Positions 8,240-16,736 of a stretch of 64,000 nucleotides of DNA are shown here, piece by piece. Source of the DNA: Streptomyces poonensis. Lineage in GTDB: Bacteria > Actinomycetota > Actinomycetes > Streptomycetales > Streptomycetaceae. The notes beneath the pieces were generated by a model. It did no database searches and was not told the DNA's origin. It worked only from the letters and a program-made list of their open reading frames with translations. Position 1 is the stretch's first letter. Every line of letters starts with the position of its first letter. The position numbers and the translations under genes were made by a program. The stretch is taken from contig NZ_BMVW01000009.1 in NCBI RefSeq assembly GCF_014650915.1, positions 124,001-188,000 on the forward strand. Reading direction: 5' to 3'.

Positions 8240-10894
8240 TCAGCCGTAGTAGGCCGCGCGCATGATTTCCTGCATGTCGTCCAGCATCGGCATACGGGGG
8301 TTGGCGGGCGCGCACTGGTCCTCGTAGGCGTTGAGAGCCTGCTGGGGCAGGGCATCCAGGAAGGTCCGCTCGTCGACCCCGAGCGCGCCGAACGTCGGCT
8401 CGATGCCCACGGCGTCGCGCAGCTGCTCGACGGCCCAGGCGAGGGATTCCACGCCCTCGGCCGGGGTGGCGGCGGGCAGGCCCAGAGTGCGGGCGATGTC
8501 CTGGAAGCGTTCCGGAGCGCGGTAGTCCTCGTACTTGGGCCAGCCGGTGAGCTTGCCGGGAACGGTGCCGTTGTAGCGGATGACGTGGGGGAGCAGGACG
8601 GCGTTGGTGCGGCCGTGGGCGATGTGGAAGGTGGCGCCGAGGGTGTGGGACATGGCGTGGACGATGCCGAGGAAGGCGTTGCCGAAGGCCATGCCGGCGA
8701 TGGTGCCGGCGTTGTGCATCTTCTCCCGTGCCTCGGGCGAACGGTCGCGGTCGTTCACCGCCGCTTCGAGGTGGTCGAAGACCAGGCGGATCGCGTGCAG
8801 GGCGAGGCCGTCGGTGAAGTCGTTGGCGTAGACGGAGACGTACGCCTCGATGGCGTGGGTGAGGGCGTCGAAGCCGCTGTCGGCGGCCAGCGCCGGGGGC
8901 AGCGCGGTGGTCAGCAGCGGGTCGACGATGGCCACGCTTGGGGTGAGCGCGTAGTCGGCCAGCGGGTACTTCTTGCCGGTGGCGGGGTCGGAGATGACCG
9001 CGAACGGGGTGACCTCGGCGCCGGTGCCGGACGTGGTGGGGATGCAGACAAGGCGGGCCAGCTTGCCCAGGGTCGGGAAGCGGAAGGCGCGCTTGCGGAT
9101 GTCGGAGAACTTCTGCCGCATGTCCGCGAAGTCGATGTCGTGTCCGGCGGCCTGCTGCTCGTACAGCAGCCACATCACCTTGGCCGCGTCCATCGGGGAG
9201 CCGCCGCCGAGCGCGATGATCGTGTCCGGGCGGAAGTCGCCCATGAGGCGGGCGCCCTGTCGCACGGAGTCGATGCTCGGCTCGGGTTCGACGTTGTCGA
9301 TGATCTGGACGGTCACCGGTTCCGGCCGGCGCTGCAGGACCCGGGTGACGCGGTCGACGTAACCCAGGCGGGTCATGGTGGCGTCGGTGACGACGGTGAC
9401 GCGGTGGACGTCCGGCATGGAGGTCAGGTAGCGGATGGCCTGCGGCTCGAAGTAGATCTTCGGCGGGACCTTGAACCACTGCAGGTTGTTGTGGCGGGTG
9501 GAGACCCGCTTGACGTTCAGCAGCTGGGCGGCGGAGACGTTGTTCGACACCGACGTGCTGCCCCAGGAGCCGCAGCCGAGGGTCAGCGAGGGCAGCAGGC
9601 TGTTGTAGATGCCGCCGATCGCGCCCTGCGAGGAAGGGGCGTTGACGATGACCCGTACGGTCTTCATGTGCCTGCCGTAGGCCTCCGCGAGCTCCGGGTC
9701 CTCGGTGTGGATGACGGCGCTGTGGCCCTGGCCGTGGAAGGCGACCATGTCCGCGGCCAGGGCGAAGCCCTGCTGCTCGTCCCCGGCGCGCAGGACGGCC
9801 AGGACGGGGCAGAGCTTCTCGCGGGTGAGCGGCTCGTCGGGGCCGACCCGTTCGGCCTCGACGAGGATGAGCGAGGTGTCGGCGGGCACGGTGAAGCCGG
9901 CCTGCTCGGCGATCCACGCCGGACTCTGCCCCACGGCCGCCGCGTTGACCTTGGGCTCGCAGCCGGCGCCCGCGCCGCCGGTGGCGGGGAAGAGGAACGC
10001 CTCCAGCTTCGCCTTCTCCTCGGGGGTGGCCAGGTGGACGTGGAGGGTGCGGAACTCGGCCAGGGCCGCGTCGTAGATCGCGTCGTCCAGGATGACGGCC
10101 TGCTCGGAGGCGCAGATCATGCCGTGGTCGAAGGACTTGGACAGCACCAGGTCGTTGACGGCCCGGCGCAGCTTGGCGCTCTTGTGCACGTAGGCGGGGA
10201 CGTTGCCGGCGCCGACGCCCAGGGCGGGCTTGCCGGCCGAGTAGGCGGCCTTGACCATGGCGTTGCCGCCGGTGGCGAGGATGAGGGAGACGCCGGGGTG
10301 CCGCATGAGGGTGCCGGTCGCCTCCACCGAGGGGGTCTCGATCCACTGGACGCAGTGCTCGGGCGCGCCCGCGGCCACGGCGGCGTCGCGCACGACGCGG
10401 GCGGCCTCGGCGCTGCATCGCTGGGCGGAGGGGTGGAAGGCGAACACGACCGGGTTGCGGGTCTTCAATGCCATCAGCGCCTTGAAGATCGTGGTCGAGG
10501 TGGGGTTGGTGACAGGGGTGATGGCGCACACCACGCCGACCGGCTCCGCGATCTCGATCATGTTTTCGATGTCGTCGCGGGCGACGACCCCGACGGTCTT
10601 CATGGGACCCATGCTGTGCGTGACGTGCTCGCAGGCGAACATGTTCTTGGCCGCCTTGTCCTCGAACAGGCCGCGCCCGGTCTCCTCCACCGCCAGCCGG
10701 GCCAGCGCGGTGTGCTGGTCCAGGGCGGCGACCGACGCCTTCTTGACGATGTGGTCGACCTGTTCCTGGGTGAGCGTCTCGTAGTCGGCGAGCGCCTTCA
10801 GGGCGGCCGTCACCAGCCGGTCCACGGCGACCGCGGTGTCGGACGGGGCCTCGGTGCCGGTCGTCGCCGTGGTCCGCGAGTCCTGTCGGGTCAT
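8240..10894 (-). CDS. adhE: Bifunctional acetaldehyde-CoA/alcohol dehydrogenase AdhE
   Basis: An 884-residue fusion enzyme that reduces acetyl-CoA to acetaldehyde and then to ethanol, using two NADH. This is a fermentative electron sink in the cytoplasm. The N-terminal aldehyde dehydrogenase half carries the catalytic Cys261 in DHGMICASEQ and NAD-binding VGAGNVPAYV. The C-terminal iron-dependent alcohol dehydrogenase half (from about residue 460) has the GGGSPMDAAKVMW nucleotide motif and metal ligands in DSGFDALTHAIEAY and HAMSHTLGATFHIAHGRTNA. The length is normal. The start follows CGGAGG on the minus strand. A long hairpin follows the gene, and a DevR-like box lies 168 bp upstream inside the neighbouring gene. 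Presence in an obligately aerobic-type genome is notable and fits the pyruvate formate-lyase at 25.2 kb. Confidence 0.95.
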   Translation of the reverse strand: MTRQDSRTTATTGTEAPSDTAVAVDRLVTAALKALADYETLTQEQVDHIVKKASVAALDQHTALARLAVEETGRGLFEDKAAKNMFACEHVTHSMGPMKTVGVVARDDIENMIEIAEPVGVVCAITPVTNPTSTTIFKALMALKTRNPVVFAFHPSAQRCSAEAARVVRDAAVAAGAPEHCVQWIETPSVEATGTLMRHPGVSLILATGGNAMVKAAYSAGKPALGVGAGNVPAYVHKSAKLRRAVNDLVLSKSFDHGMICASEQAVILDDAIYDAALAEFRTLHVHLATPEEKAKLEAFLFPATGGAGAGCEPKVNAAAVGQSPAWIAEQAGFTVPADTSLILVEAERVGPDEPLTREKLCPVLAVLRAGDEQQGFALAADMVAFHGQGHSAVIHTEDPELAEAYGRHMKTVRVIVNAPSSQGAIGGIYNSLLPSLTLGCGSWGSTSVSNNVSAAQLLNVKRVSTRHNNLQWFKVPPKIYFEPQAIRYLTSMPDVHRVTVVTDATMTRLGYVDRVTRVLQRRPEPVTVQIIDNVEPEPSIDSVRQGARLMGDFRPDTIIALGGGSPMDAAKVMWLLYEQQAAGHDIDFADMRQKFSDIRKRAFRFPTLGKLARLVCIPTTSGTGAEVTPFAVISDPATGKKYPLADYALTPSVAIVDPLLTTALPPALAADSGFDALTHAIEAYVSVYANDFTDGLALHAIRLVFDHLEAAVNDRDRSPEAREKMHNAGTIAGMAFGNAFLGIVHAMSHTLGATFHIAHGRTNAVLLPHVIRYNGTVPGKLTGWPKYEDYRAPERFQDIARTLGLPAATPAEGVESLAWAVEQLRDAVGIEPTFGALGVDERTFLDALPQQALNAYEDQCAPANPRMPMLDDMQEIMRAAYYG

Positions 10895-10992
10895 GGTGGT
10901 GCGCCTCCGTTGTCAGAGGCCGCCGTGAACGGACGGCGGCGCTGAGAAGGAGGACGCCACCGCGGGGGTGGCGCCGCTCCCTGATCTCACTG

Positions 10993-11763
10993 TCACGCGG
11001 AACCGGGCGCCGCCGCGGGCGCCGAAGGACCCCTTCCGGGACCGTTCGACCCGGGCCGGCAGGGCCGGTCGGCCCGGACCGCGGCGAGTTCCCGCGTGTC
11101 CACCTGCTGGGTGGGTGGCACAGCCTCGGTGCGACCGGACGCCGCGGGCGGGGCGCAGTCGTCGACGCGGAAGGCCAGGCCGTTCACCACGCCGACGACG
11201 CCCTCCAGCCGCCACACCACGTGCACGGCCTCCGGGACCTGGCTGCGCAGTTCGACGCGGCCGTCGAGGGCGACGACCCCGTCGCGGACGGAGACGCGGA
11301 CGGCGCCGGGCGGCAGCCCCAGGGCACCGGCGAGGACATCCTCGGTCACCTGGCGGCGGATGTCGTCGTCCGCACGGAGGAAGACCCGGAGGAGGTCGCG
11401 GCGGGTGGCGATGCCGATGAGGCGGTCCTCCTCGTCGACCACGGGCAGCCGCTCCACGCCACGGCGCTCCATCAGCCGGGCCGCGTCCGGGACGCTCTGC
11501 TCCGGGTGCACGGTGACCGCGGGACTCGACATCAGGTCCGCCGCTGTCACGGCACGGTCCGGGCTGTGGCCCGCCCGGTTCGCCTGGGCGCGCACCAGGT
11601 CGGTCCCGGAGACGACGCCGAGCACCTTGTCGTCGTCGTCCACCACGGGCAGTCCGCTGATCCGGTGGTGATCCAGGAGCCGGACGACTTCCTTGAACGG
11701 TGTCGTTCGGCGGGCCTGGACGACCTCCCTGGTCATCACTTCACCGACAGTGTGGGATGTCAC
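10993..11763 (-). CDS. CBS-pair and BON domain protein
   Basis: A 256-residue protein with two CBS motifs (residues about 1-60, VGEVMTREVVQARRTTPFKE, and about 75-135, DLMSSPAVTVHPEQSVPDA). These usually bind adenosine nucleotides and act as energy sensors. A BON-like domain follows (VRVSVRDGVVALDGRVELRS, about 155-205), then a Pro/Ala-rich tail of about 50 residues. The GTG start at 11763 follows GAAGGAG on the minus strand. A paralogue lies at 19679-20383 and a decayed copy near 61.4-61.8 kb. CBS proteins are common in DosR-type regulons. The disordered tail also contains the box proposed for adhE, so coding and regulatory DNA overlap here. Confidence 0.85.
   Translation of the reverse strand: MTSHTVGEVMTREVVQARRTTPFKEVVRLLDHHRISGLPVVDDDDKVLGVVSGTDLVRAQANRAGHSPDRAVTAADLMSSPAVTVHPEQSVPDAARLMERRGVERLPVVDEEDRLIGIATRRDLLRVFLRADDDIRRQVTEDVLAGALGLPPGAVRVSVRDGVVALDGRVELRSQVPEAVHVVWRLEGVVGVVNGLAFRVDDCAPPAASGRTEAVPPTQQVDTRELAAVRADRPCRPGSNGPGRGPSAPAAAPGSA
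11062..11075. promoter_or_regulatory. DevR/OsdR-like box upstream of adhE
   Basis: GGGCCGGTCGGCCC, 168 bp upstream of adhE and inside the 3' end of the CBS-BON gene. Confidence 0.5.
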
Positions 11764-11863
11764 GGTGAGTTCTCCTTCATCAGCACGACGCGGGCGGGAG
11801 GGGCATCCAGCCGGATCCCCTCCCCACCACGTCGGGCGCGGGGGCAGGCCGCCCCCGGTCCTT

Positions 11864-12247
11864 CTAGCGCTGCGGACCGCCGCGCCACGGGGGCGGCGCG
11901 GCCGTCCTGCGGATCGCGTCCCGGCGGTGCGCGGCGCGCACCGTGCGGCTGCGCAGCCGGTCCTGCAGACGGTCGGCGAGTTCATGGGCGCTCGCCTCGC
12001 GGGCGTGGACGAGCACCAGGTCGGTGCCGACCTGGATCTCGGCGCCGGCGGACCAGGGCAGGGCGACGTGGTGGGCCGTGGCCCTGGTGACGCGCACCTC
12101 GCCGCTGACGGGCGGGAGCCCGGGACGGTCGAGCACGGCGACGACCTTCTCCCGGAGATAGGCGAGGGACTCCTCGTCCACGTCGCCCTCGGCCCGTACC
12201 CGTACGGCGGCGGTGAGGTCACGGGTGGCAAAGTCCTCGGCAGTCAT
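11864..12247 (-). CDS. HPF/S30EA-like ribosome hibernation-type protein
   Basis: A 127-residue protein resembling the N-terminal fold of hibernation promoting factors. It has a first strand (TAAVRVRAEGDV), a helix (DEESLAYLREKVVAVL), two further strands (SGEVRVTRATAHHVAL and AGAEIQVGTDLVLVHA) and a final basic helix (ELADRLQDRLRSRT). The family parks idle ribosomes; the mycobacterial dormancy protein Rv0079 is a similar DosR-controlled case. A tail ending PPPWRGGPQR is shared with the short relatives at 14872-15147 and 42831-42968. ATG 12247 fits because the preceding residues match no family. Assignment rests on fold pattern, so the exact role is tentative. Confidence 0.6.
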   Translation of the reverse strand: MTAEDFATRDLTAAVRVRAEGDVDEESLAYLREKVVAVLDRPGLPPVSGEVRVTRATAHHVALPWSAGAEIQVGTDLVLVHAREASAHELADRLQDRLRSRTVRAAHRRDAIRRTAAPPPWRGGPQR

Positions 12248-12393
12248 GTGCTCAACTCCTTGTGATCGTTGCGGCAGCTTCAAGACTGCTGCGCTGCGCG
12301 CCCCGGTCCCAGGGCCGCCCGACCCCGGTCCGGGGCCGAGGGTCCCGGCCGTCTGGTGTCGCTCCACCTGTGAGGCCGAAGGGACCCGCTTCG

Positions 12394-12407
12394 GGTCCGT
12401 GCGGCCC
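12394..12407. promoter_or_regulatory. DevR/OsdR-like box upstream of the HPF-like gene
   Basis: GGTCCGTGCGGCCC, one mismatch from the common form, 147 bp before the minus-strand start at 12247. Confidence 0.4.
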
Positions 12408-12478
12408 CTTAGCACCGGCTTCCGGCCGGGAGAGGGGCGGGGCCGAGGCAAGCCGCCATCGTGCGGGAGGGACGCGCC

Positions 12479-12592
12479 ATGCTTCGCAGCGTCGCCGCGG
12501 GAGTGGACGGATCCCCGCCCGTCTCGCGGCCGTGCACTGGGCGGCCCAGGAGGCGCTGCGCTGGCGAGGCCGCCGTCGCCGACGGCCAGTCC
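12479..12592 (+). pseudogene. Universal stress protein, N-terminal remnant
   Basis: ATG 12479 starts MLRSVAAGVDGSP, then a one-base frame change gives ARLAAVHWAAQEALRW. Together these match the first about 35 residues of the intact USP at 46086 (IAVGVDGSPASLAAAHWAAQEA). The remainder of the gene is missing and the sequence runs directly into an antiporter remnant on the opposite strand. Confidence 0.8.
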
Positions 12593-12670
12593 GGCCACCA
12601 TGTACAGCGGCACGGGGAGAGGGCGAAGCGCCGTGCGGCCGCGCCGAAAAGGCTCAACGCGCTCAGTTCG
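12555..12670 (-). pseudogene. Cation/H+ antiporter, N-terminal remnant
   Basis: The minus strand encodes ELSALSLFGAAARRFALSP in one frame and PLYMVAGLAVGDGGLA in the next. Together they match residues about 15-50 of the intact antiporter at 29048-30307. A frameshift and truncation leave only this piece, fused to the USP remnant. Confidence 0.75.
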
Positions 12671-13100
12671 GGCGCGGGGTGCATCGAGGTGGCGGGGCCG
12701 TGCCAGCCGCGAGCCGCTACCCGTGCGACACGCAGCTCGCCGCGCTGCCGGGCGAGATGCGGTCCGGCGGCGAGGAGTTTCGGCAGACCTGAGAGACGCG
12801 TACGGCCCATGCTCCCGGGCACCGCGTCACGCCCCTCGGCCACCCGGTGGCGGGCAGACCGCGGATGAACCGCGACGTCCTGTGCGTGCCCGAGGACGAT
12901 CAGGAAGTCGTCCTGATCACGACGAATTCCGGAGCACCGGCGTGCGGATCCTGCGCGGACTCGCCGCAGGGACAGCGTGACGCGGCGGGGTGGCTACCCC
13001 CTCAACCGCCTGAAGCGGGACGCGGTGCCGCACCCGCTGCGAGAAGAGCGCCACCGTCTACCTGGCAGGACTTCACCGTCTTCCCTGATCGCGCTCCGGG
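12671..13100. other. Gap with no confidently recognised gene
   Basis: Contains a short coding-like stretch near 12868-12950 (VLCVPEDDQEVVLITT) without a recognisable family. Probably more decayed sequence downstream of the USP/antiporter mosaic. Confidence 0.3.
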
Positions 13101-14672
13101 TCACCGGCGGTGCATGGTTTCAAGAGCGGCGGCAAGTACATGGGGATCGTGGTGGCCCTTGTAGACCGCGGGCGGTTTCCTGTCGAGGCCGAGGAGCTGG
13201 GCCACGGCTGTCCAGGCCGTGCGTACGGAGTACTCGACGGTGAAGACGACGTCGTCCGGTACCTCGGCGAACTGGCCGATGAAGGCGAGGTTGACCGAGT
13301 CCCCGGGCACCACCTTCGGGCGGTCGTCGCGGTGGCGGACCAGGAACTGGCTGGTGATGTACGGCATCAGACAGGGCACGACGACAGAGGTCTCCAGCAC
13401 ACGCTCCGCCACCGCATCGTCGAGGGGCAGGTGGTGCAGGACCTCTTCGAGGATCTCCCGGCCGGAGCACATCGTCATCGGCTTGGGGGTGTGGTTGCCG
13501 GGGCGGTCGGGGAACAGGCCGTAGCCCCACCAGACGGAGACGTCCTCGGGCTGGTCGCGGTAGACGGGTTGGCGGTCGGCGACGATGGTGAGCAACCAGT
13601 TGGAGCCGGTGAACGTCATCGGCCCGCCCCGGCCGGTCTCCCGCCCGCTGAACTCCGCGAGCGCGTCCAGGAAGGCGGGCTCCTTGGTGGTGACGGTGAA
13701 CGACTCCCAGCAGGACTCCTCGACGTGCTTGTCGAAGGCGTCCGGGTTGCCGAAGTCGTCGCGTCCCCTGGACAGCCGGTGCCAGAGCAGCCAGGCGTCC
13801 GAGTTCCGGGGAGGGGGTGGCGGAGCGGCGAAGTGGGAGCCGAGGCTGGTCGAGTCGGTCATGGAGCCATTGGTGACCAGGACCAGGTCGTCGGGGGCCA
13901 CGTCGATCTGTTCGGCACGGCCCTCCCGGGTCAGGTAGATGCGCTTGACCGTGGTGGACCGGTACCCGGGCGCGAACCCGAGGTCGGTGACGTGACAGCG
14001 GGTGTGGACGGTGACGCCCCGAGCGCGGAGCCAGGAGCTCACGGGCCGCACCAGTGAGTCGTACTGGTTGTAGCGGGTGTGCCGGATGGCGGACAGGGCG
14101 GAGAACTCGGGGAAGAGGTGGATGAAGCGCCGGAGGTGACGGCGGAACTCGATGGCGCTGTGCCAGGGCTGGAAGGCGAACGTGGTGCACCACAGGAACC
14201 AGAAGTTCGTGGTGAAGAAGTGCTCGGTGAAGCAGTCGGTGATCCGCTTGTCGTCCAGGTGTCCCTCGGGGGTCACCAGGCAGCGGACCAGGTCCAGACG
14301 GTCGCGCTCGGAGAACCCCAGGGAGCGCACGTCGACGATCTTTCCGTCGCCGTCGACGAGGCGTGCGGCGTCGTCCCAGGCGAAGTCCTCGTGACCGGCG
14401 AGGATCTCCTGCTTCACGGACACCGAGGGGTCGTCGAGCGAGGGGATGCCGGACAGCAGATCGTACGTGCAGCGGTACTCGGCCTCGAACATCCGCCCGC
14501 CGTGCATGGTGTAGCCGGCGTCGGCCGTGCCGCCCGCGTCCAGGCTGCCGCCGATGTTCCGCTGCTCCTCGAAGAGGTGGATGTCCGCTCCGTCGAACCC
14601 GCCGTCGCGGATCAGGAACGTGGCCGCGGCGAGCGCCGCGATGCCGCTGCCCACCAGATAAGCCTTCGCCAT
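13101..14672 (-). CDS. ohyA: Oleate hydratase (FAD-dependent fatty acid hydratase)
   Basis: A 523-residue member of the myosin-cross-reactive-antigen family, which adds water to cis-9 double bonds of free oleate to give 10-hydroxystearate. It starts with the FAD-binding AYLVGSGIAALAAATFLI and has LFEEQRNIGGSLDAGG near residue 35. The family signature HGGRMFEAEYRCTYDLL follows, then WFLWCTTFAFQPWHSAIEFRR in the substrate region. The length is slightly below typical family members. ATG 14672 follows GAGGAG. It may protect membranes against unsaturated fatty acids; its place in a hypoxia island is unusual. A weak DevR-like box lies 76 bp upstream. Confidence 0.92.
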   Translation of the reverse strand: MAKAYLVGSGIAALAAATFLIRDGGFDGADIHLFEEQRNIGGSLDAGGTADAGYTMHGGRMFEAEYRCTYDLLSGIPSLDDPSVSVKQEILAGHEDFAWDDAARLVDGDGKIVDVRSLGFSERDRLDLVRCLVTPEGHLDDKRITDCFTEHFFTTNFWFLWCTTFAFQPWHSAIEFRRHLRRFIHLFPEFSALSAIRHTRYNQYDSLVRPVSSWLRARGVTVHTRCHVTDLGFAPGYRSTTVKRIYLTREGRAEQIDVAPDDLVLVTNGSMTDSTSLGSHFAAPPPPPRNSDAWLLWHRLSRGRDDFGNPDAFDKHVEESCWESFTVTTKEPAFLDALAEFSGRETGRGGPMTFTGSNWLLTIVADRQPVYRDQPEDVSVWWGYGLFPDRPGNHTPKPMTMCSGREILEEVLHHLPLDDAVAERVLETSVVVPCLMPYITSQFLVRHRDDRPKVVPGDSVNLAFIGQFAEVPDDVVFTVEYSVRTAWTAVAQLLGLDRKPPAVYKGHHDPHVLAAALETMHRR

Positions 14673-14747
14673 CACAACTCCTCGTTCTCGCCCGTCGATC
14701 GGGAAACCGCACATCCCACTGTTTCCAGTGCCGGGGGCGCCGTCAGT

Positions 14748-14761
14748 GGGCCGTTGGTCAC
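14748..14761. promoter_or_regulatory. Weak DevR/OsdR-like half-palindrome upstream of ohyA
   Basis: GGGCCGTTGGTCAC: a good left half and partial right half, 76 bp from the ohyA start. Confidence 0.25.
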
Positions 14762-14871
14762 CCGCCTGGTCCGGACGGCCCCGTGAACAGGGCTGCCGCG
14801 GGGGCGGGCGGGGACGGACGACGGCCCGGCCGGTGGACCGTCACCGACCGGGCCGTGCTCATCGTGGACCC

Positions 14872-15147
14872 CTACGCGGACCGCCGGCCGCCACGCCACG
14901 GCGGCGCCGTCGTCCGGTGGCCGTCGTCCCGGGCATGGGCGGCCCCGTCGGTCCGGCGGCGCAGCCGGTCCACCAGTTTGTCGACGACTGCCGGTCCGGT
15001 GGCCTCCTCGCCGGTGCCGGCGGACAGCCCCGGCCGGCTCATGCCGGCGTGGATCTCCGTGCGGGCGTGGTCGAAAGTGTCCTTGTCCACCGGAGCGTCG
15101 TAACGCAGTCGCGCTGGGGGCGTGGCCTCATCCTTGTCGCTGGTCAT
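14872..15147 (-). CDS. Short relative of the HPF-like protein (91 aa)
   Basis: A 91-residue protein whose C-terminal half (VVDKLVDRLRRRTDGAAHARD, then a tail ending PPWRGGRRSA) matches the end of the HPF-like protein at 11864-12247. The segment VDKDTFDHARTEIHAGMSRPGL aligns with its first helix. The two central strands (about 35 residues) are missing, so the fold is incomplete. It is either a specialised short form or a deletion product still carrying a good start (ATG 15147 behind GGGGAAG). It lies just upstream of oleate hydratase on the same strand and 60 bp after the flavohaemoglobin stop. Confidence 0.55.
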   Translation of the reverse strand: MTSDKDEATPPARLRYDAPVDKDTFDHARTEIHAGMSRPGLSAGTGEEATGPAVVDKLVDRLRRRTDGAAHARDDGHRTTAPPWRGGRRSA

Positions 15148-15207
15148 GGTGCTTCCCCACCACGCGAGGGCAAGGCTGCTCAGGCCTTCCTGGCGGGGCA
15201 CGGTCGC

Positions 15208-16422
15208 TCAGGCCGCCGGGCTGGGCAGCCACAGGTCGGGTCCGAAGACCTCGTAGCGGATACGCCGTGCCGGGACTCCGGCACGCAGCAGCTGTCCGCG
15301 GACGTCGCGCATGAACGGCAGCGGGCCGCACAGGAACACCGTGGCGTCGTCGGGCACTTCGATTCCGTCGAGGTTCATCCGGCCCTCCCGCGCGTCGGGT
15401 TCCTCCGCGCCGGGCTGCTCGTACCAGAAGACCGCGCGGGCACCCGGCAGCTGCCCGACGAGCTCACGTGTCTCGGTCCGCAGGGCGTGGTCGGCGGGGG
15501 AGCGGTCGGCGTGCAGGACCAGCACCGGCCGGGGCGAACCGAGGGCGGCCAGATGGGCCAGCATGCCCGTCATGGGGGTGCCGCCGATGCCCGCGGAGAC
15601 GAGGACGACCGGGGTGGTCGCGTCGGCCCGGTCATCGAGGAAGACATCGCCGAAGGGTGCGGAGAGCGTCAGTTCGTCCCCTTCGCGGACCTGGTCGTGC
15701 AGTAGGTTGGACACCTCGCCGTCCGGCGCGCCGGACGTGCCCGCGACCCGCTTGACGGTGATGCGCCGCACATCCCCGCCCGGGTCGGACGACAGGCTGT
15801 ACTGGCGCAGTTGGTGCACCCCGTCGGCCATCCGCACCCGTACGCTCACGTACTGGCCCGCCCGCGCCCGCGGTGCCGGTCCGCCATCGGCCGGGCGGAG
15901 CAGGAAGGACACCACGTCGTCGGTTTCGCTGCGGCGCCCGACGACCGTCCACTGCCGCCAGATGTGTCCGGGCTCGACGCCCGCGTCCTGGTAGAGGCGG
16001 GCCTCCCGGCCGATCAGGGCGCCGGCCATCAGCCAGTACACCTCGTCCCACGCGGCCGCCACTTCCGGTGTCACCGCGTCGCCCAGCACCTCGGCTATCG
16101 CCGCGAACAGGTACTTGTGCACGATCGTGTACTGATCGTCGGTGACCCCGACGGCAGCGTGTTTGTGCGCGATGCGGTCCAGCAGTGCGTCCGGGCGGGT
16201 GTCCGGGTCGTCGAGCAGCGCGGTCGCGAACCCGGCGATCGACCCGGCCAGGGCTCGGCGCTGGGCTCCGCTGGCCTGGTTGCCGCGGTTGAACATCCCG
16301 TCGAGCAGTTCCGGCCGGTCGCGGAACATCGCGCCGTAGAAGCGGGTGGTGATCTCGTCGAGCGCTCCGGCCACGGCGGGCAGGGTGGCACGTACCACGG
16401 CGGCGGATTCTGCGGACAGCAT
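15208..16422 (-). CDS. hmp: Flavohaemoglobin (nitric oxide dioxygenase)
   Basis: A 404-residue protein that oxidises NO to nitrate using O2 and NAD(P)H, or reduces NO slowly without oxygen. The globin domain spans residues about 1-135, with the heme-ligand region IAHKHAAVGV followed by QYTIVHKYLF. The ferredoxin-reductase FAD domain (RQYSLSS) follows, then the NAD-binding domain (VLVSAGIGGTPMTGML and VFLCGPLPFMRDV). The length is normal. ATG 16422 sits behind GGGAG and matches the usual globin start. A perfect DevR-like box lies 112 bp upstream. NO and hypoxia jointly induce DosR-type regulons, which fits. Confidence 0.93.
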   Translation of the reverse strand: MLSAESAAVVRATLPAVAGALDEITTRFYGAMFRDRPELLDGMFNRGNQASGAQRRALAGSIAGFATALLDDPDTRPDALLDRIAHKHAAVGVTDDQYTIVHKYLFAAIAEVLGDAVTPEVAAAWDEVYWLMAGALIGREARLYQDAGVEPGHIWRQWTVVGRRSETDDVVSFLLRPADGGPAPRARAGQYVSVRVRMADGVHQLRQYSLSSDPGGDVRRITVKRVAGTSGAPDGEVSNLLHDQVREGDELTLSAPFGDVFLDDRADATTPVVLVSAGIGGTPMTGMLAHLAALGSPRPVLVLHADRSPADHALRTETRELVGQLPGARAVFWYEQPGAEEPDAREGRMNLDGIEVPDDATVFLCGPLPFMRDVRGQLLRAGVPARRIRYEVFGPDLWLPSPAA

Positions 16423-16533
16423 GAAGACTCCCGGGCGAGGTGGGGTGAGGTGGGACAGGCGCCGCGGCCCGAAGGGCGGCCGTCTTCTGTGTAGCAGGCA
16501 CCGGACCGCGTTTCGGCGGCGCTGGGCGAAGAG

Positions 16534-16547
16534 GGGCCGAACGGCCC
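16534..16547. promoter_or_regulatory. DevR/OsdR-like box upstream of hmp
   Basis: GGGCCGAACGGCCC, within the 16-bp near-palindrome GGGGCCGAACGGCCCC (16533-16548); 112 bp before hmp. Confidence 0.65.
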
Positions 16548-16736
16548 CGTCGATTCGGGCACGGCGGCCCCACGGGTCCCGCCGGGGCCGGGGCCGGATG
16601 GTGCAAGGACATCCTCCCGCCGGCCCTGTCCGCTGCCGCGGTCCAATGCATCCGATACGGACGATACGTCCGGCAACGACGGCGTGCGCGGGCACTTCAC
16701 GAGCAGCGTGTGGCTGAGTACGGGTCGCCGGGCGGC

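Noticed and set aside
7901..10945. About 1000-codon plus-strand open frame opposite adhE
   Set aside because: Fully antisense to AdhE, no family features, composition typical of antisense of GC3-rich genes.
12868..12950. Short fragment VLCVPEDDQEVVLITT as a regulator or transporter piece
   Set aside because: No family could be named with confidence; left as unassigned.
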